This document shows, piece after piece, positions 52,745-60,770 of a stretch of 64,000 nucleotides of DNA; positions within the stretch are counted from its first letter, which is position 1, and every line of letters starts with the position of its first letter. The notes beneath the pieces are model-generated. The model saw only the letters and a list, made by a program, of their open reading frames with translations. It made no database searches and was not told where the DNA came from. The stretch is from the NCBI RefSeq assembly GCF_000016505.1, contig NC_009706.1, forward strand, positions 248,001-312,000, given 5' to 3'. This DNA comes from Clostridium kluyveri DSM 555. Lineage in GTDB: Bacteria > Bacillota > Clostridia > Clostridiales > Clostridiaceae. A program made the translations under genes and the position numbers.

Positions 52745-53878
52745 TTAGAAAGAAAGTTTTGCTTCAAATGTATCAGCTACATCCTTTAAACACTTCGTAA
52801 TCTCAATATGCTGTGGACAACTTTTTTCACACTGTTTGCATCCAATACAGTCTGATGCTTTTCCATGTGTTTTTATATAATTATCATAATATAATCTTTG
52901 CGTGGAAAAACCTGAGCTCAGAGATTGTTTTTCTGTATTGTATAATGCAAAATACTTCGGAATAGCTATATTTTTGGGACAGCCCTCTACACAGTACTGA
53001 CAGGCCGTACAGGGAATTGCAATGGCTTCATTAATAATTCCAACTGCTTTTTTGATGACATCATATTCTTCCTGTACAAATGGTTTAAACTCCTGCATGT
53101 AGCTTGTATTATCCAGTAACTGCTCCATATTAGACATTCCACTTAATACCATCATAATTCCCTCATGGCTTGCCACGAAACGGATAGCCCATGATGGTAT
53201 AGACATGTTAGGATGATATTCTTTAAATAATTGCTCTGCTTTTTCAGGTACTTTTGCAAGGGAACCACCTTTGACAGGCTCCATGACAATAATAGGTTTG
53301 TTATGTTTTCTTGCTACTTCATAGCATTTACCTGACTGAATGCTTTCATTGTCCCAATCCATATAATTAATCTGCAGCTGAACGAAATCTACCTCAGGAT
53401 GTGTTGTCAATATTTTCTCTAGTAAATCCGCATTATCATGAAAAGAAAAACCAATATGTTTAACTTTGCCTTGTTTTTTCTTTTCCTGAATAAATTCAAA
53501 ACTATTTAATTTTTCAGCTGTTTTATAATTTGTTACACCTAGGTTATGAAGAAGATAATAATCAAAATACTCTACACCACATTTCTCTAACTGCTCGTTA
53601 AAAATTTTTTCCTGATCTTCTTTTGTTCTTAAAAGCATAGTTGGAAGTTTTGTAGTAAGGGTAAATTTATCCCTGCTGTGCCTTTTAATCAAAGCTTCTT
53701 TTATAGCTGTCTCACTCTTGAAACCATGATACATATATGCTGTATCAAAATAAGTAAAGCCTCTTTCTAAAAAGGTATCCACCATTTGATTCAGTGTATC
53801 CATATTAATACTTGATGGATCTTCCTGGTTCTTTAACGGCAAACGCATTAATCCAAATCCCAGTTTTTTCTTTTTCAT
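52745..53878 (-). CDS. Aldo/keto reductase with C-terminal ferredoxin domain
   Basis: 377 residues. The AKR barrel is seen in [21 protein letters not shown] (catalytic Tyr), KFTLTTKLP (Lys) and YYLLHNLG (His). The C-terminal part carries [15 protein letters not shown] and [15 protein letters not shown], two cluster motifs. Such oxidoreductases probably use iron-sulfur electron supply; the substrate is unknown. The start at 53878 follows GAGGAGG. It is transcribed from a MerR-type promoter with 19-base spacing, so the divergent MerR protein should activate it. Confidence 0.88.
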   Translation of the reverse strand: MKKKKLGFGLMRLPLKNQEDPSSINMDTLNQMVDTFLERGFTYFDTAYMYHGFKSETAIKEALIKRHSRDKFTLTTKLPTMLLRTKEDQEKIFNEQLEKCGVEYFDYYLLHNLGVTNYKTAEKLNSFEFIQEKKKQGKVKHIGFSFHDNADLLEKILTTHPEVDFVQLQINYMDWDNESIQSGKCYEVARKHNKPIIVMEPVKGGSLAKVPEKAEQLFKEYHPNMSIPSWAIRFVASHEGIMMVLSGMSNMEQLLDNTSYMQEFKPFVQEEYDVIKKAVGIINEAIAIPCTACQYCVEGCPKNIAIPKYFALYNTEKQSLSSGFSTQRLYYDNYIKTHGKASDCIGCKQCEKSCPQHIEITKCLKDVADTFEAKLSF

Positions 53879-53959
53879 ATTTATATTTCCTCCTCTATTT
53901 TTATTTATTTCTGAAATGATTTTATGGATGCACGTCTTCGTCTTAGCATCTTTAAAATA

Positions 53960-53990
53960 ATAATACACCTTAGAGTTAACTCCAAGTCAA
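53960..53990 (-). promoter_or_regulatory. MerR-type promoter of the aldo/keto reductase
   Basis: Minus strand -35 TTGACT (53985-53990) and -10 TATTAT (53960-53965) with a 19-base spacer. The near-perfect dyad CTTGGAGTTAACTCTAAG lies across the spacer, as in MerR-activated promoters. Confidence 0.8.
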
Positions 53991-54050
53991 GAATTTTCTT
54001 TTAAAAAATTTGTAGAGATATGAGCCATTAAAGTTTTTCAGAAAAATTAC

Positions 54051-54081
54051 TTGACTTGGAGTACACTTAAAGTGATAAAGT
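54051..54081 (+). promoter_or_regulatory. MerR-type promoter of the regulator gene
   Basis: -35 TTGACT and -10 TAAAGT with a 19-base spacer containing CTTGGAGTACACTTAAAG. It shares ACTTGACTTGGAGT with the opposite promoter, so one protein should bind both. Confidence 0.75.
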
Positions 54082-54130
54082 ATATATAGAACGAATAAAT
54101 ACAAGTAAAAAGTAAATGAGGTGCTTTTCT

Positions 54131-54517
54131 ATGATGATTGCAGAAGTAAGTCAAAAATATGATATAACAGCTGATACACTGCGGTATTATGAGCGTGTAG
54201 GCTTGATTCCACCTGTGAATCGAAGTGCCAGTGGAATTAGGAACTATACGGAAGAAGACTGTAATTGGGTTGGATTTATAAAATGTATGCGTAGTGCCGG
54301 ACTTTCCATTGAAGTATTAGTTGAATATGTAACTATGTTTCAACAGGGAAATTCTACAATTAAGGCTAGAAAAGAGCTTTTGATAGAACAACGTAGGCAG
54401 CTTATTGAAAGAATTAATGAAATGAAACAAACGCTGGAGCGCCTGGATATGAAAATTGATGGATATGAAGAAAAAGTATTGGTAAAAGAAGAACAATTGA
54501 AAAGAACGTATGACTAA
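54131..54517 (+). CDS. MerR-family regulator
   Basis: About 128 residues. The winged helix starts MMIAEVSQKYDITADTLRYYERVGLIPPVNRSASGIRNYTEEDCNWVGFIKCMRSAGLSIEVL and is followed by the long dimerisation helix. There is no metal-binding Cys pair, so it is likely of the small-molecule or redox-type aldo/keto-reductase-linked group. ATG 54131 follows GAGGTG. It is divergent from the reductase and probably regulates itself. Confidence 0.9.
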   Translation: MMIAEVSQKYDITADTLRYYERVGLIPPVNRSASGIRNYTEEDCNWVGFIKCMRSAGLSIEVLVEYVTMFQQGNSTIKARKELLIEQRRQLIERINEMKQTLERLDMKIDGYEEKVLVKEEQLKRTYD

Positions 54518-54594
54518 TTTGTGTTCTTTAGCATATTTAATTTCAGAGAATAAAAAGGAAAATTTAATTCAAATGCTCAGAGGAAGTGATAAAT

Positions 54595-55794
54595 ATGAAG
54601 ATTTTATATTATGATTGTTTCTGTGGTATAAGTGGCGACATGAATTTAGCGGCACTAATAGATTTAGGAGTTCCAAAAGAATATTTAATGGAAGAACTTT
54701 CAAAAGTTAATTTGAATTCTGAATATGAAATGAAAATTGAAAGGTCTGTAAAACTTGGAATAACAGGAACTAGAGTAGATGTTAAGCTAAATGAAAGTAG
54801 TCATGGCGAAGAAGAACATGGTCACGACCACTATCACCATCATAGAAAATTAAAAGATATAGAGAAAATAATAAATTCAAGTCACTTAAGTGATAAAGTA
54901 AAAAATATTAGTTTAGGCATGTTTATGAAGATTGCAGAGGCAGAGGCAAAGATTCACGGAAAAAGTTTATGTGAAGTGCATTTTCATGAGGTAGGAGCTA
55001 TCGACTCAATTGTGGATTTGGTGGGGGCAGCTATTTGTATAGATTATTTAAAAGTTGATAGAATTATTGCATCACCAGTTCAAGTTGGTGGTGGCTTTGT
55101 TGAATGTTCTCATGGTATTATACCAGTACCGGCCCCTGCAACAACAGAAATACTAAAAAACATTCCAATTAGTACAGGAATAGTGCAGTTTGAAACGACT
55201 ACCCCTACTGGTGCTGCAATACTTGCAGTCAATGTTGAAGAATTCACCTCAAAAATTGATTTTTCAATTGAAAAGATAGGTTATGGAATAGGCCATAGAG
55301 ATTTAGAAATTCCAAATGTTTTAAGGGTATATTTAGGTGAGCAGGAGCGTTCTGAAAAAGTGGAAGAACAGTATATACTTGAAACTAATATAGATGATAT
55401 GAATCCAGAATTTTATGAATATGTACAAGAAAGACTTTTTGAAGTAGGGGCATTAGATGTATTTAAAACACCTATATATATGAAAAAAGGAAGACCAGGT
55501 ATAAACTTAAGTGTGTTAATTAGTGAAAAAGGTGAAAAGGATGTTTTAGATGTTATTTTTGAAGAAACAACTTCAATAGGTGTGAGAAAACATAAAGTCG
55601 AAAAAATAATGTTAAATAGAGATTTTTCAAAAGTAAAAACAGAGTATGGAGATATTACAGTAAAAAAATCTTATTATAAAGGAAAACTAGTGAAATATAA
55701 ACCAGAATATGAGGAATGCAAGGCTATAGCAAAAGAAAAAAATATATCTATAGATAAGATATATAAAGTAGTATATAGACAAGATTTAAATTGA
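54595..55794 (+). CDS. larC: LarC, nickel insertion protein
   Basis: 399 residues. LarC inserts nickel into the pincer cofactor. The N-terminus MKILYYDCFCGISGDMNLAALIDLGVP is characteristic. A His-rich loop HGEEEHGHDHYHHH (about 70-83) may hold nickel. Here larC is one open frame; in Lactobacillus it needs a frameshift. ATG 54595 follows GAGGAAG. The larB gene lies on the other strand beyond the AKR/MerR pair. Confidence 0.92.
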   Translation: MKILYYDCFCGISGDMNLAALIDLGVPKEYLMEELSKVNLNSEYEMKIERSVKLGITGTRVDVKLNESSHGEEEHGHDHYHHHRKLKDIEKIINSSHLSDKVKNISLGMFMKIAEAEAKIHGKSLCEVHFHEVGAIDSIVDLVGAAICIDYLKVDRIIASPVQVGGGFVECSHGIIPVPAPATTEILKNIPISTGIVQFETTTPTGAAILAVNVEEFTSKIDFSIEKIGYGIGHRDLEIPNVLRVYLGEQERSEKVEEQYILETNIDDMNPEFYEYVQERLFEVGALDVFKTPIYMKKGRPGINLSVLISEKGEKDVLDVIFEETTSIGVRKHKVEKIMLNRDFSKVKTEYGDITVKKSYYKGKLVKYKPEYEECKAIAKEKNISIDKIYKVVYRQDLN

Positions 55795-55896
55795 TGTTAT
55801 AGATTAGGAATGTAATAATTAATATTAATTTTGCTTTCAATTCAGAACTGTAATTTAAGTATTTTTTATCTGAATCATTGGGTTTTTTACAGTGTA

Positions 55897-56206
55897 AATA
55901 TTTATTTAACTTGTACAAAATAATATTGTAACAATTAGAGAATATAATCATAGCAAAAGTATATAATATCCCCAGGCGTTATAGATATGTAGGGCTGTGT
56001 CTGTGGTTGCAGGGCACAATAAATTTAAATGCAACTATCAGAAATTTATGTATCAAACTCGCACTCTTAAAATAAGATAACATTATTAAAAATAAGTCTT
56101 CGTCATTTAGAGGGCTTATTTTTATATTAACACATATTTAAAATGTCAATATTATTTAACCTATACATAATAATATCATAACAATTGATAAATATAATAA
56201 TTACAT
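55897..56206 (+). repeat. Pair of ~59-bp promoter-like direct repeats
   Basis: 55897-55955 and 56148-56206 share AATATT.ATTTAAC, ATAATAT, TAACAATT and ATATAAT in the same order and spacing. Each is followed by 100-150 bases ending in a terminator, with no protein gene. Confidence 0.65.
55956..56125 (+). ncRNA. Small RNA candidate 1
   Basis: A GC-richer stretch (CCCCAGGCGTT, GTAGGGCTGTGTCTGTGG, GCAGGGCAC) after the first promoter-like repeat, ending in the terminator AAAATAAGTC / GGCTTATTTTT at 56086-56125. No reading frame is convincing. I do not recognise an RNA family. Confidence 0.45.
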
Positions 56207-56340
56207 ACAATACCCAATAATAATGAAATACAACACTACATTCATGTAAGTATAATTCCTTGTAGTATAAGTATACTTATCAATCTAAAAACTTAAAACC
56301 ACAAAAAGTACCAAGATAATATTTGGTACTTATTTTTTTA
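56207..56340 (+). ncRNA. Small RNA candidate 2
   Basis: Follows the second promoter-like repeat and ends in the terminator AAGTACCAA / TTGGTACTT plus TTTTTTT at 56306-56340. Shorter and more AT-rich than candidate 1. It could instead be a leader to the fluoride operon. Confidence 0.4.
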
Positions 56341-56409
56341 TTTATTGTAATATGGAGATTTCAACGTAATTTCATAGCAATTTTTCTTATTTTATGCTAT
56401 GATAAAAAT

Positions 56410-56495
56410 AATAAGGTGATGGAGTTCACCATAACCGCAGAAATGCTTATGACTCCTACAAATAACATTCTGTTATTTGTAGGAGTCATTTTGTT
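56410..56495 (+). ncRNA. Fluoride (crcB) riboswitch with terminator
   Basis: GGTGATGGAGTTCACCATAA followed by CCGC and then TGACTCCTAC, the conserved fluoride aptamer. The 3' aptamer strand is part of the terminator stem GACTCCTACAAATAAC / GTTATTTGTAGGAGTC (56451-56487) with a T-rich tail. Fluoride binding should break the terminator and switch on the exporter genes. Confidence 0.93.
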
Positions 56496-56541
56496 TAAAG
56501 AGGTTATGAAAGAATACCTATGTAGGACAAGGAGAAAAGAA

Positions 56542-56985
56542 ATGAGAGAGTATATATTTATTAGTATTGGGGGTATTCTAGGCGCTATATTAAGGTATGT
56601 TATCAGAAATATTCCTATTGTTCATTATCATGAGAATATTCCTTTAAATACTTTGATTATCAATATCACAGGAAGCTTCATTTTGGCTTTTATTTTAACA
56701 GTGGCTTATGAAGTTTTGGAGTTTGATTCTGACATCCGGCTCGGGATTGCCACAGGATTTATAGGAGCGTATACCACCTTTTCTACATTATGCAAGGAAA
56801 CTGTGACATTGTTTTCTAAAGGGGATTATTTCTCGGCAATCTCCTATGTAACTGTTTCAACTATGTTAGGAATTGTCTTTGTGTATTTGGGTATCGTGCT
56901 TGCCAGAGAGGTTGTAGTAAAATTAATTAATAAGGAAGATAAAAAGTTAGAAGAAGAATCAATTAATGAAAGCGGGTCGGATTGA
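56542..56985 (+). CDS. crcB: Fluoride channel subunit FluC/CrcB 1
   Basis: 147 residues, four hydrophobic helices. Signatures are GGILGAILRYVI, NITGSFILAF and GFIGAYTTFSTLCKETV. Fluc channels let fluoride leave the cell. The start at 56542 follows AAGGAG; the upstream open frame is the riboswitch, not protein. The charged tail overlaps the second subunit gene. Two different subunits suggest a heterodimer. Confidence 0.92.
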   Translation: MREYIFISIGGILGAILRYVIRNIPIVHYHENIPLNTLIINITGSFILAFILTVAYEVLEFDSDIRLGIATGFIGAYTTFSTLCKETVTLFSKGDYFSAISYVTVSTMLGIVFVYLGIVLAREVVVKLINKEDKKLEEESINESGSD

Positions 56986-56987
56986 AT

Positions 56988-57353
56988 ATGAATTTTGTTT
57001 TTGTGGGGATAGGCGGCGCATTTGGAAGTTTAGCCAGGTATCAATTAGGAAAAGTTATTTCACAGAAATCTGCGACTACGTTCCCTGTAGGTACTTTTAT
57101 AATCAATATAACAGGTGCTATTCTCTTAGGCATGGTCAGCAGTTTGAATATCAGTAAGAATATGTACCTGTTATTGGGAGATGGCTTCCTGGGTGCATAT
57201 ACTACATTTTCAACATTTATGTATGAAGGCTTCAATTTGTTTCAGGAGAACGAGAAGCTAAATGCATTTATTTATATTTTGGGTTCTTTGATTTTAGGTA
57301 TTATTGGCTACATATTAGGTTTTTGGTTAGGCAATCTTATTAAAATAATATAA
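56988..57353 (+). CDS. crcB: Fluoride channel subunit FluC/CrcB 2
   Basis: 121 residues with four helices and the same signatures: VGIGGAFGSLARYQLG, NITGAILLGM and GFLGAYTTFSTFMYEGFNL. It starts at ATG 56988, three bases after the stop of subunit 1 (a TTG at 56982 overlaps that stop), so translation is coupled. It forms the fluoride exporter with subunit 1. Confidence 0.92.
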   Translation: MNFVFVGIGGAFGSLARYQLGKVISQKSATTFPVGTFIINITGAILLGMVSSLNISKNMYLLLGDGFLGAYTTFSTFMYEGFNLFQENEKLNAFIYILGSLILGIIGYILGFWLGNLIKII

Positions 57354-57377
57354 GAAAAAGGAAAGGTGGATAAACAT

Positions 57378-57719
57378 ATGGACATCAAGGGGAAATGTAA
57401 AATTTTAAAAATCTATATTGGTGAGGATTCTATGTATAAAAAACATAATCTTTATCATGCAATTGTGTTTAAGCTCAAAGAATTAGGAATAGCTGGAGTG
57501 ACTGTTACACGAGGGATAGAAGGTTATGGTAAGGGAAAAAGATTAAGAACAATGAGAATTCTGGACCTTAGTTCAAGCCTGCCAATTATCGTGGAAGCCA
57601 TCGATGTACAAGAGTGCATCGAAAAGGCTATACCGGCTATGGAAGAAATGGTGAACGAGGGGCTAATTATGGTTACAGATGTAGATGTTATAAAATACGG
57701 CAGAGAACAGACAAATTAG
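57378..57719 (+). CDS. DUF190 (PII-like) protein of the fluoride operon
   Basis: 113 residues. DUF190 proteins have a PII-like ferredoxin fold; the sequence ILKIYIGEDSMYKKHNLYHAIVFKLKELGIAGVTVTRGIEGYG is typical. They are often encoded with CrcB and may sense or regulate, but the role is not settled. ATG 57378 follows GAAAGGTGG. It is the last gene of the fluoride operon. Confidence 0.88.
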   Translation: MDIKGKCKILKIYIGEDSMYKKHNLYHAIVFKLKELGIAGVTVTRGIEGYGKGKRLRTMRILDLSSSLPIIVEAIDVQECIEKAIPAMEEMVNEGLIMVTDVDVIKYGREQTN

Positions 57720-57748
57720 CAGCTGTGTCATGTACTGAAAAGCATATT

Positions 57749-57810
57749 ACCATATAAAGTTAATTTACGAATATAATAGTAATCATATTCGTAAATCAAC
57801 TTTATATGGT
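57749..57810. repeat. 26-bp inverted repeat after the fluoride operon
   Basis: Arms 57749-57774 (ACCATATAAAGTTAATTTAC...) and 57785-57810 pair at 25 of 26 positions, with a 10-base loop. No T-run follows. It may be a transcript-end hairpin or a small mobile palindrome. Confidence 0.75.
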
Positions 57811-57851
57811 ACAATAGATCCATTGAAATTTATTTATAAATTAACAAAAAT

Positions 57852-57880
57852 TTGATCTAAGTCATAGAGTGTGCTATAGT
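57852..57880 (+). promoter_or_regulatory. Promoter for the small membrane protein gene
   Basis: -35 TTGATC and -10 TATAGT with a 17-base spacer. The leader of about 155 bases holds a hairpin near its end (TATAGTAGTT...AACTGACTATA). Confidence 0.5.
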
Positions 57881-58041
57881 TAGCGAGAATTTAAATGAGA
57901 TGAGAGTAAAGCAGAATATAATACTTTGGTCAGGCTGCAAGGCTTTACGGACAATGACACAATGTATTTTGATAAAAAATAAATAAGACTATAGTAGTTA
58001 TTTAACTGACTATAAACTTATTATACGGGGAGTGTATAAAC

Positions 58042-58203
58042 ATAGAAAATATAGGTGTGAATAATTTTATTTCTATTGTTGTGGGAATGTTTCTAATTTT
58101 ATTATGTTGTATAATTTCTTATCTTTTCCAAAAGCATCTATTTAGTAAATATAAGAATAAAGTAAAAAATATAGTAGATAAAGATGACAAACCTATATCT
58201 TAA
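58042..58203 (+). CDS. Small membrane protein, 53 residues, unusual start
   Basis: The frame reads (M/I)ENIGVNNFISIVVGMFLILLC, CIISYLFQKHLFSKYKNKVK and NIVDKDDKPIS-stop: one transmembrane helix and a Lys-rich tail. The ribosome site GGGGAG lies 9 bases before ATA 58042; the next standard start is GTG 58057. It ends one base before the convergent germination gene. The function is unknown. Confidence 0.5.
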   Translation: MENIGVNNFISIVVGMFLILLCCIISYLFQKHLFSKYKNKVKNIVDKDDKPIS

Positions 58204-58204
58204 T

Positions 58205-59293
58205 TTAACCTCTTTTCTTTAAAATTAGTGCCATGAAAAAGAGAAACATTTCTAGTACAGTTTCAATAAATATAGCCACAAAAGGATATGAGTAAAAATC
58301 AAAGGTTGCTAAATCTAATATGTTTTTAAATGAGGTCGTACTGATAACAAAAGAAAGTAATACAGCTGGGAATACAAGAGGCTTATATGTACTTAATCCT
58401 ATAATTTGAGATATTCCTAAACTAAAGGCCCATATCATATTTGATGAAGCTATAATTGCTGCTCCAATAGAAATCATGAGCCAGATAGCTTCCACCCGTT
58501 CAAAAAATTCACCAATGTGAATAAACCTCGTAAGCTCAAGACTAGCATTAAGCATATTTTTTGCTTGGGGATAACTAAATATTCCTATTGTACTAATAAT
58601 AAATATAATAATAATAAATGCACCCATGCTTACAGCAGTAAATTTCCCAATAAATCCATTCTCAGGATGATTACAAAGGGGAATATACATACCCATTATA
58701 AAACATATTCCTATAAAAGATAAAATAAGGGGAACACCTGTCAAAGTTGGATATAAACCAACATCAAACTGGGGTTTAAGTCTATCTATTTTTATATCTG
58801 GAATAACAAATAAAAAAAGTACAATAGAACTAAATAGATATACCGGTCCTAAAACTTCACATACTCTTCCTATTACTTCTATACCTTTTAGAACAGCATA
58901 ACCAATCACAATATAGGAAGTAATAAGAAATATCAATTCTGAAGTTTTAGGAAAAAATACTACACTAAGAATCATACTTAGACCCCTTTGTAATATAGCA
59001 GAAACTAATAAAAAGAAAATAGGAAATAATATTCCTACAATTCTACCTAACTTTTTTCCAAGAATAGTCATACTATATTGCACCATGTTCTGTCCTGGAA
59101 AACGTATGCCCATATAAGCATAGACTACAGCTAAGAGAACATCCAAAAACCAGGCCAAAATTACAGCTAACCAGGCATCCCTTCTTGCCTGAAAAATTAA
59201 TAATCTTAATACTTGCAAGCCGGTAAAAGAGGTAATAATACAAAAAAGTAGCCATATATATTGATTTGTACTAATAACTTCTTTTTCATGCAT
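58205..59293 (-). CDS. GerAB-type spore germination permease
   Basis: 362 residues, about ten transmembrane helices, of the endospore germination permease (GerAB/KB) family within the APC group. Typical are STNQYIWLLFCIITSFTGLQVL and LEVIGRVCEVLGPVYL-like segments. It forms the inner-membrane part of a nutrient germinant receptor with the A and C subunits of the same operon. The start at 59293 follows GGAGAGGAAT. It is last in the operon. Confidence 0.88.
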   Translation of the reverse strand: MHEKEVISTNQYIWLLFCIITSFTGLQVLRLLIFQARRDAWLAVILAWFLDVLLAVVYAYMGIRFPGQNMVQYSMTILGKKLGRIVGILFPIFFLLVSAILQRGLSMILSVVFFPKTSELIFLITSYIVIGYAVLKGIEVIGRVCEVLGPVYLFSSIVLFLFVIPDIKIDRLKPQFDVGLYPTLTGVPLILSFIGICFIMGMYIPLCNHPENGFIGKFTAVSMGAFIIIIFIISTIGIFSYPQAKNMLNASLELTRFIHIGEFFERVEAIWLMISIGAAIIASSNMIWAFSLGISQIIGLSTYKPLVFPAVLLSFVISTTSFKNILDLATFDFYSYPFVAIFIETVLEMFLFFMALILKKRG

Positions 59294-59314
59294 ATTTTAT
59301 TCCTCTCCAGACAT

Positions 59315-59533
59315 TTATAATTTATTAAAAAGAATTTTTCCTAAAGGTTTAAATAATTGTTCTATAAAGTTTATTGGAGTTATTATATTTAAAATTTTAC
59401 TAATTTCAAGAAGCAGGGATATTAATAATATAAATCCCATGGATAATAATTCTTTCCACATTTTTTTTTTGAATAGAGGAATTCCTTCCAGTACACATAT
59501 TAACAATGCTGCAGTAATTATAATTGTTATCAC
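59315..59533 (-). CDS. Small membrane protein in the germination operon
   Basis: 72 residues with two hydrophobic segments (IIITAALLICVLEGIPLF and LLSMGFILLISLLLEI). It lies between the gerC-like and gerB-like genes, 49 and 21 bases from them. AGGAGGAAAAGC precedes its start. A fourth, small subunit is known for some germinant receptors (D subunits); whether this is one is open. Confidence 0.68.
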   Translation of the reverse strand: MITIIITAALLICVLEGIPLFKKKMWKELLSMGFILLISLLLEISKILNIITPINFIEQLFKPLGKILFNKL

Positions 59534-59582
59534 CTAGCTTTTCCTCCTACGATATATTTAAATGAATAACTAGCCAATACAC

Positions 59583-60767
59583 TTAGTTATTTGATACAAC
59601 AGAATCTTTAATTATACCTATATTGGTTATCTTAATTTTAAAAGTAATTGTATAATTTATGTTTGGAAATGTTTTATCCCAATTTTTTTTCATGTTAATC
59701 CACTCTTGAGGATGATTATTATATATTTTTGTTGAAAAACCAACAAAATCTGCATTGAAATGTTTCTGTGATTTATCTATCAATTCATCTAATTGATTTG
59801 TCAGTACTGTTTCAATATCATGTTCCAATTTATTTAATATTTCAGGAGTTACAGTAATATTTTGTATTTCTCTAATAAAAGCATCTCCTGTACATTGAAT
59901 TTCTATATTAGTTCCATCTTCAGTTATATGAGGGGTTATTCTATTAGATTTTTTAAAGATATCTGCAGTTATGGTCTCATTATTTTTTACTGATTTAACG
60001 AGAGATACAGCCATATGTCCCTTTGAATAATCAATTAACCACAATAAATTTTTAGATTCTTCATTTGTTAATATTCCAATTAAACGACTATTTTTAAAAA
60101 CAGCTGTTTTTTCAATTATAACTTTTCCATTAATATTATCTTTTGACTTTTCAAGTTCAATTACAGGGGCAAAGCTTGTTCTTGATTCCTTTTTCGATTC
60201 TATAATAAAGCTGTTTAGAGTGACAGGCAAAATAGAGGGATCCTTTTTGAAATGATTCATCATATTGGTTACACCCCTTGAAGTAATATCTTCCCCAGGT
60301 ATCCTACTCTCTAAAATTTCTCGAGCTGTTTTATTTGCAACGACTATCCAATTAGTACTACGAATTTGACGATTTCTGTTTAAGTAATCCAGTATATCAG
60401 AAACTTCTGATTCGCATAAATTTCTTGAAAAAATGATTATTTTAGCATGTGAAAAATCCAGAGCTGTAGAATTATTTTTTGAGAAGTTTTGTATTGCATC
60501 AAAAATAGAAGTCCCTGTGCTTACTTTTACAATAGATTTATTTTCTTTGCCAGAGGCATTATTGTCACCTTTACCAGATTTAGGATTAATAATTTCTAAT
60601 GTTAAAAGAAATGGCCTATCACCGGAGATTTTATCAATACCCATACCCATTACAACAGAAACTTCATTTAGTTCAATTTTATCGCTGCTGCAGCCGTAAA
60701 GGAAAATAGAAAACATAAAAATGAAAATATTAAACAATATTAATTTATACTTTACAGTATATTTCAT
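59583..60767 (-). CDS. Ger(x)C-family germination lipoprotein
   Basis: 394 residues. The lipobox is in IFLYGCSSDK. The Ger(x)C pattern follows: VVMGMGIDKISGDRPFLLTLEI, TGTSIFDAIQNFSKNNSTALDFSHAKIIIFS, and a C-terminal domain with FVGFSTKIYNNHPQEW. It is the lipoprotein subunit of the germinant receptor. Its start is 3 bases after the stop of the A subunit gene. Confidence 0.9.
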   Translation of the reverse strand: MKYTVKYKLILFNIFIFMFSIFLYGCSSDKIELNEVSVVMGMGIDKISGDRPFLLTLEIINPKSGKGDNNASGKENKSIVKVSTGTSIFDAIQNFSKNNSTALDFSHAKIIIFSRNLCESEVSDILDYLNRNRQIRSTNWIVVANKTAREILESRIPGEDITSRGVTNMMNHFKKDPSILPVTLNSFIIESKKESRTSFAPVIELEKSKDNINGKVIIEKTAVFKNSRLIGILTNEESKNLLWLIDYSKGHMAVSLVKSVKNNETITADIFKKSNRITPHITEDGTNIEIQCTGDAFIREIQNITVTPEILNKLEHDIETVLTNQLDELIDKSQKHFNADFVGFSTKIYNNHPQEWINMKKNWDKTFPNINYTITFKIKITNIGIIKDSVVSNN

Positions 60768-60770
60768 ATC

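Noticed and set aside
56323-56541. N-terminal extension of the first CrcB protein
   Set aside because: The stretch is the fluoride riboswitch and its terminator; the start at 56542 has a proper ribosome site and the family N-terminus.
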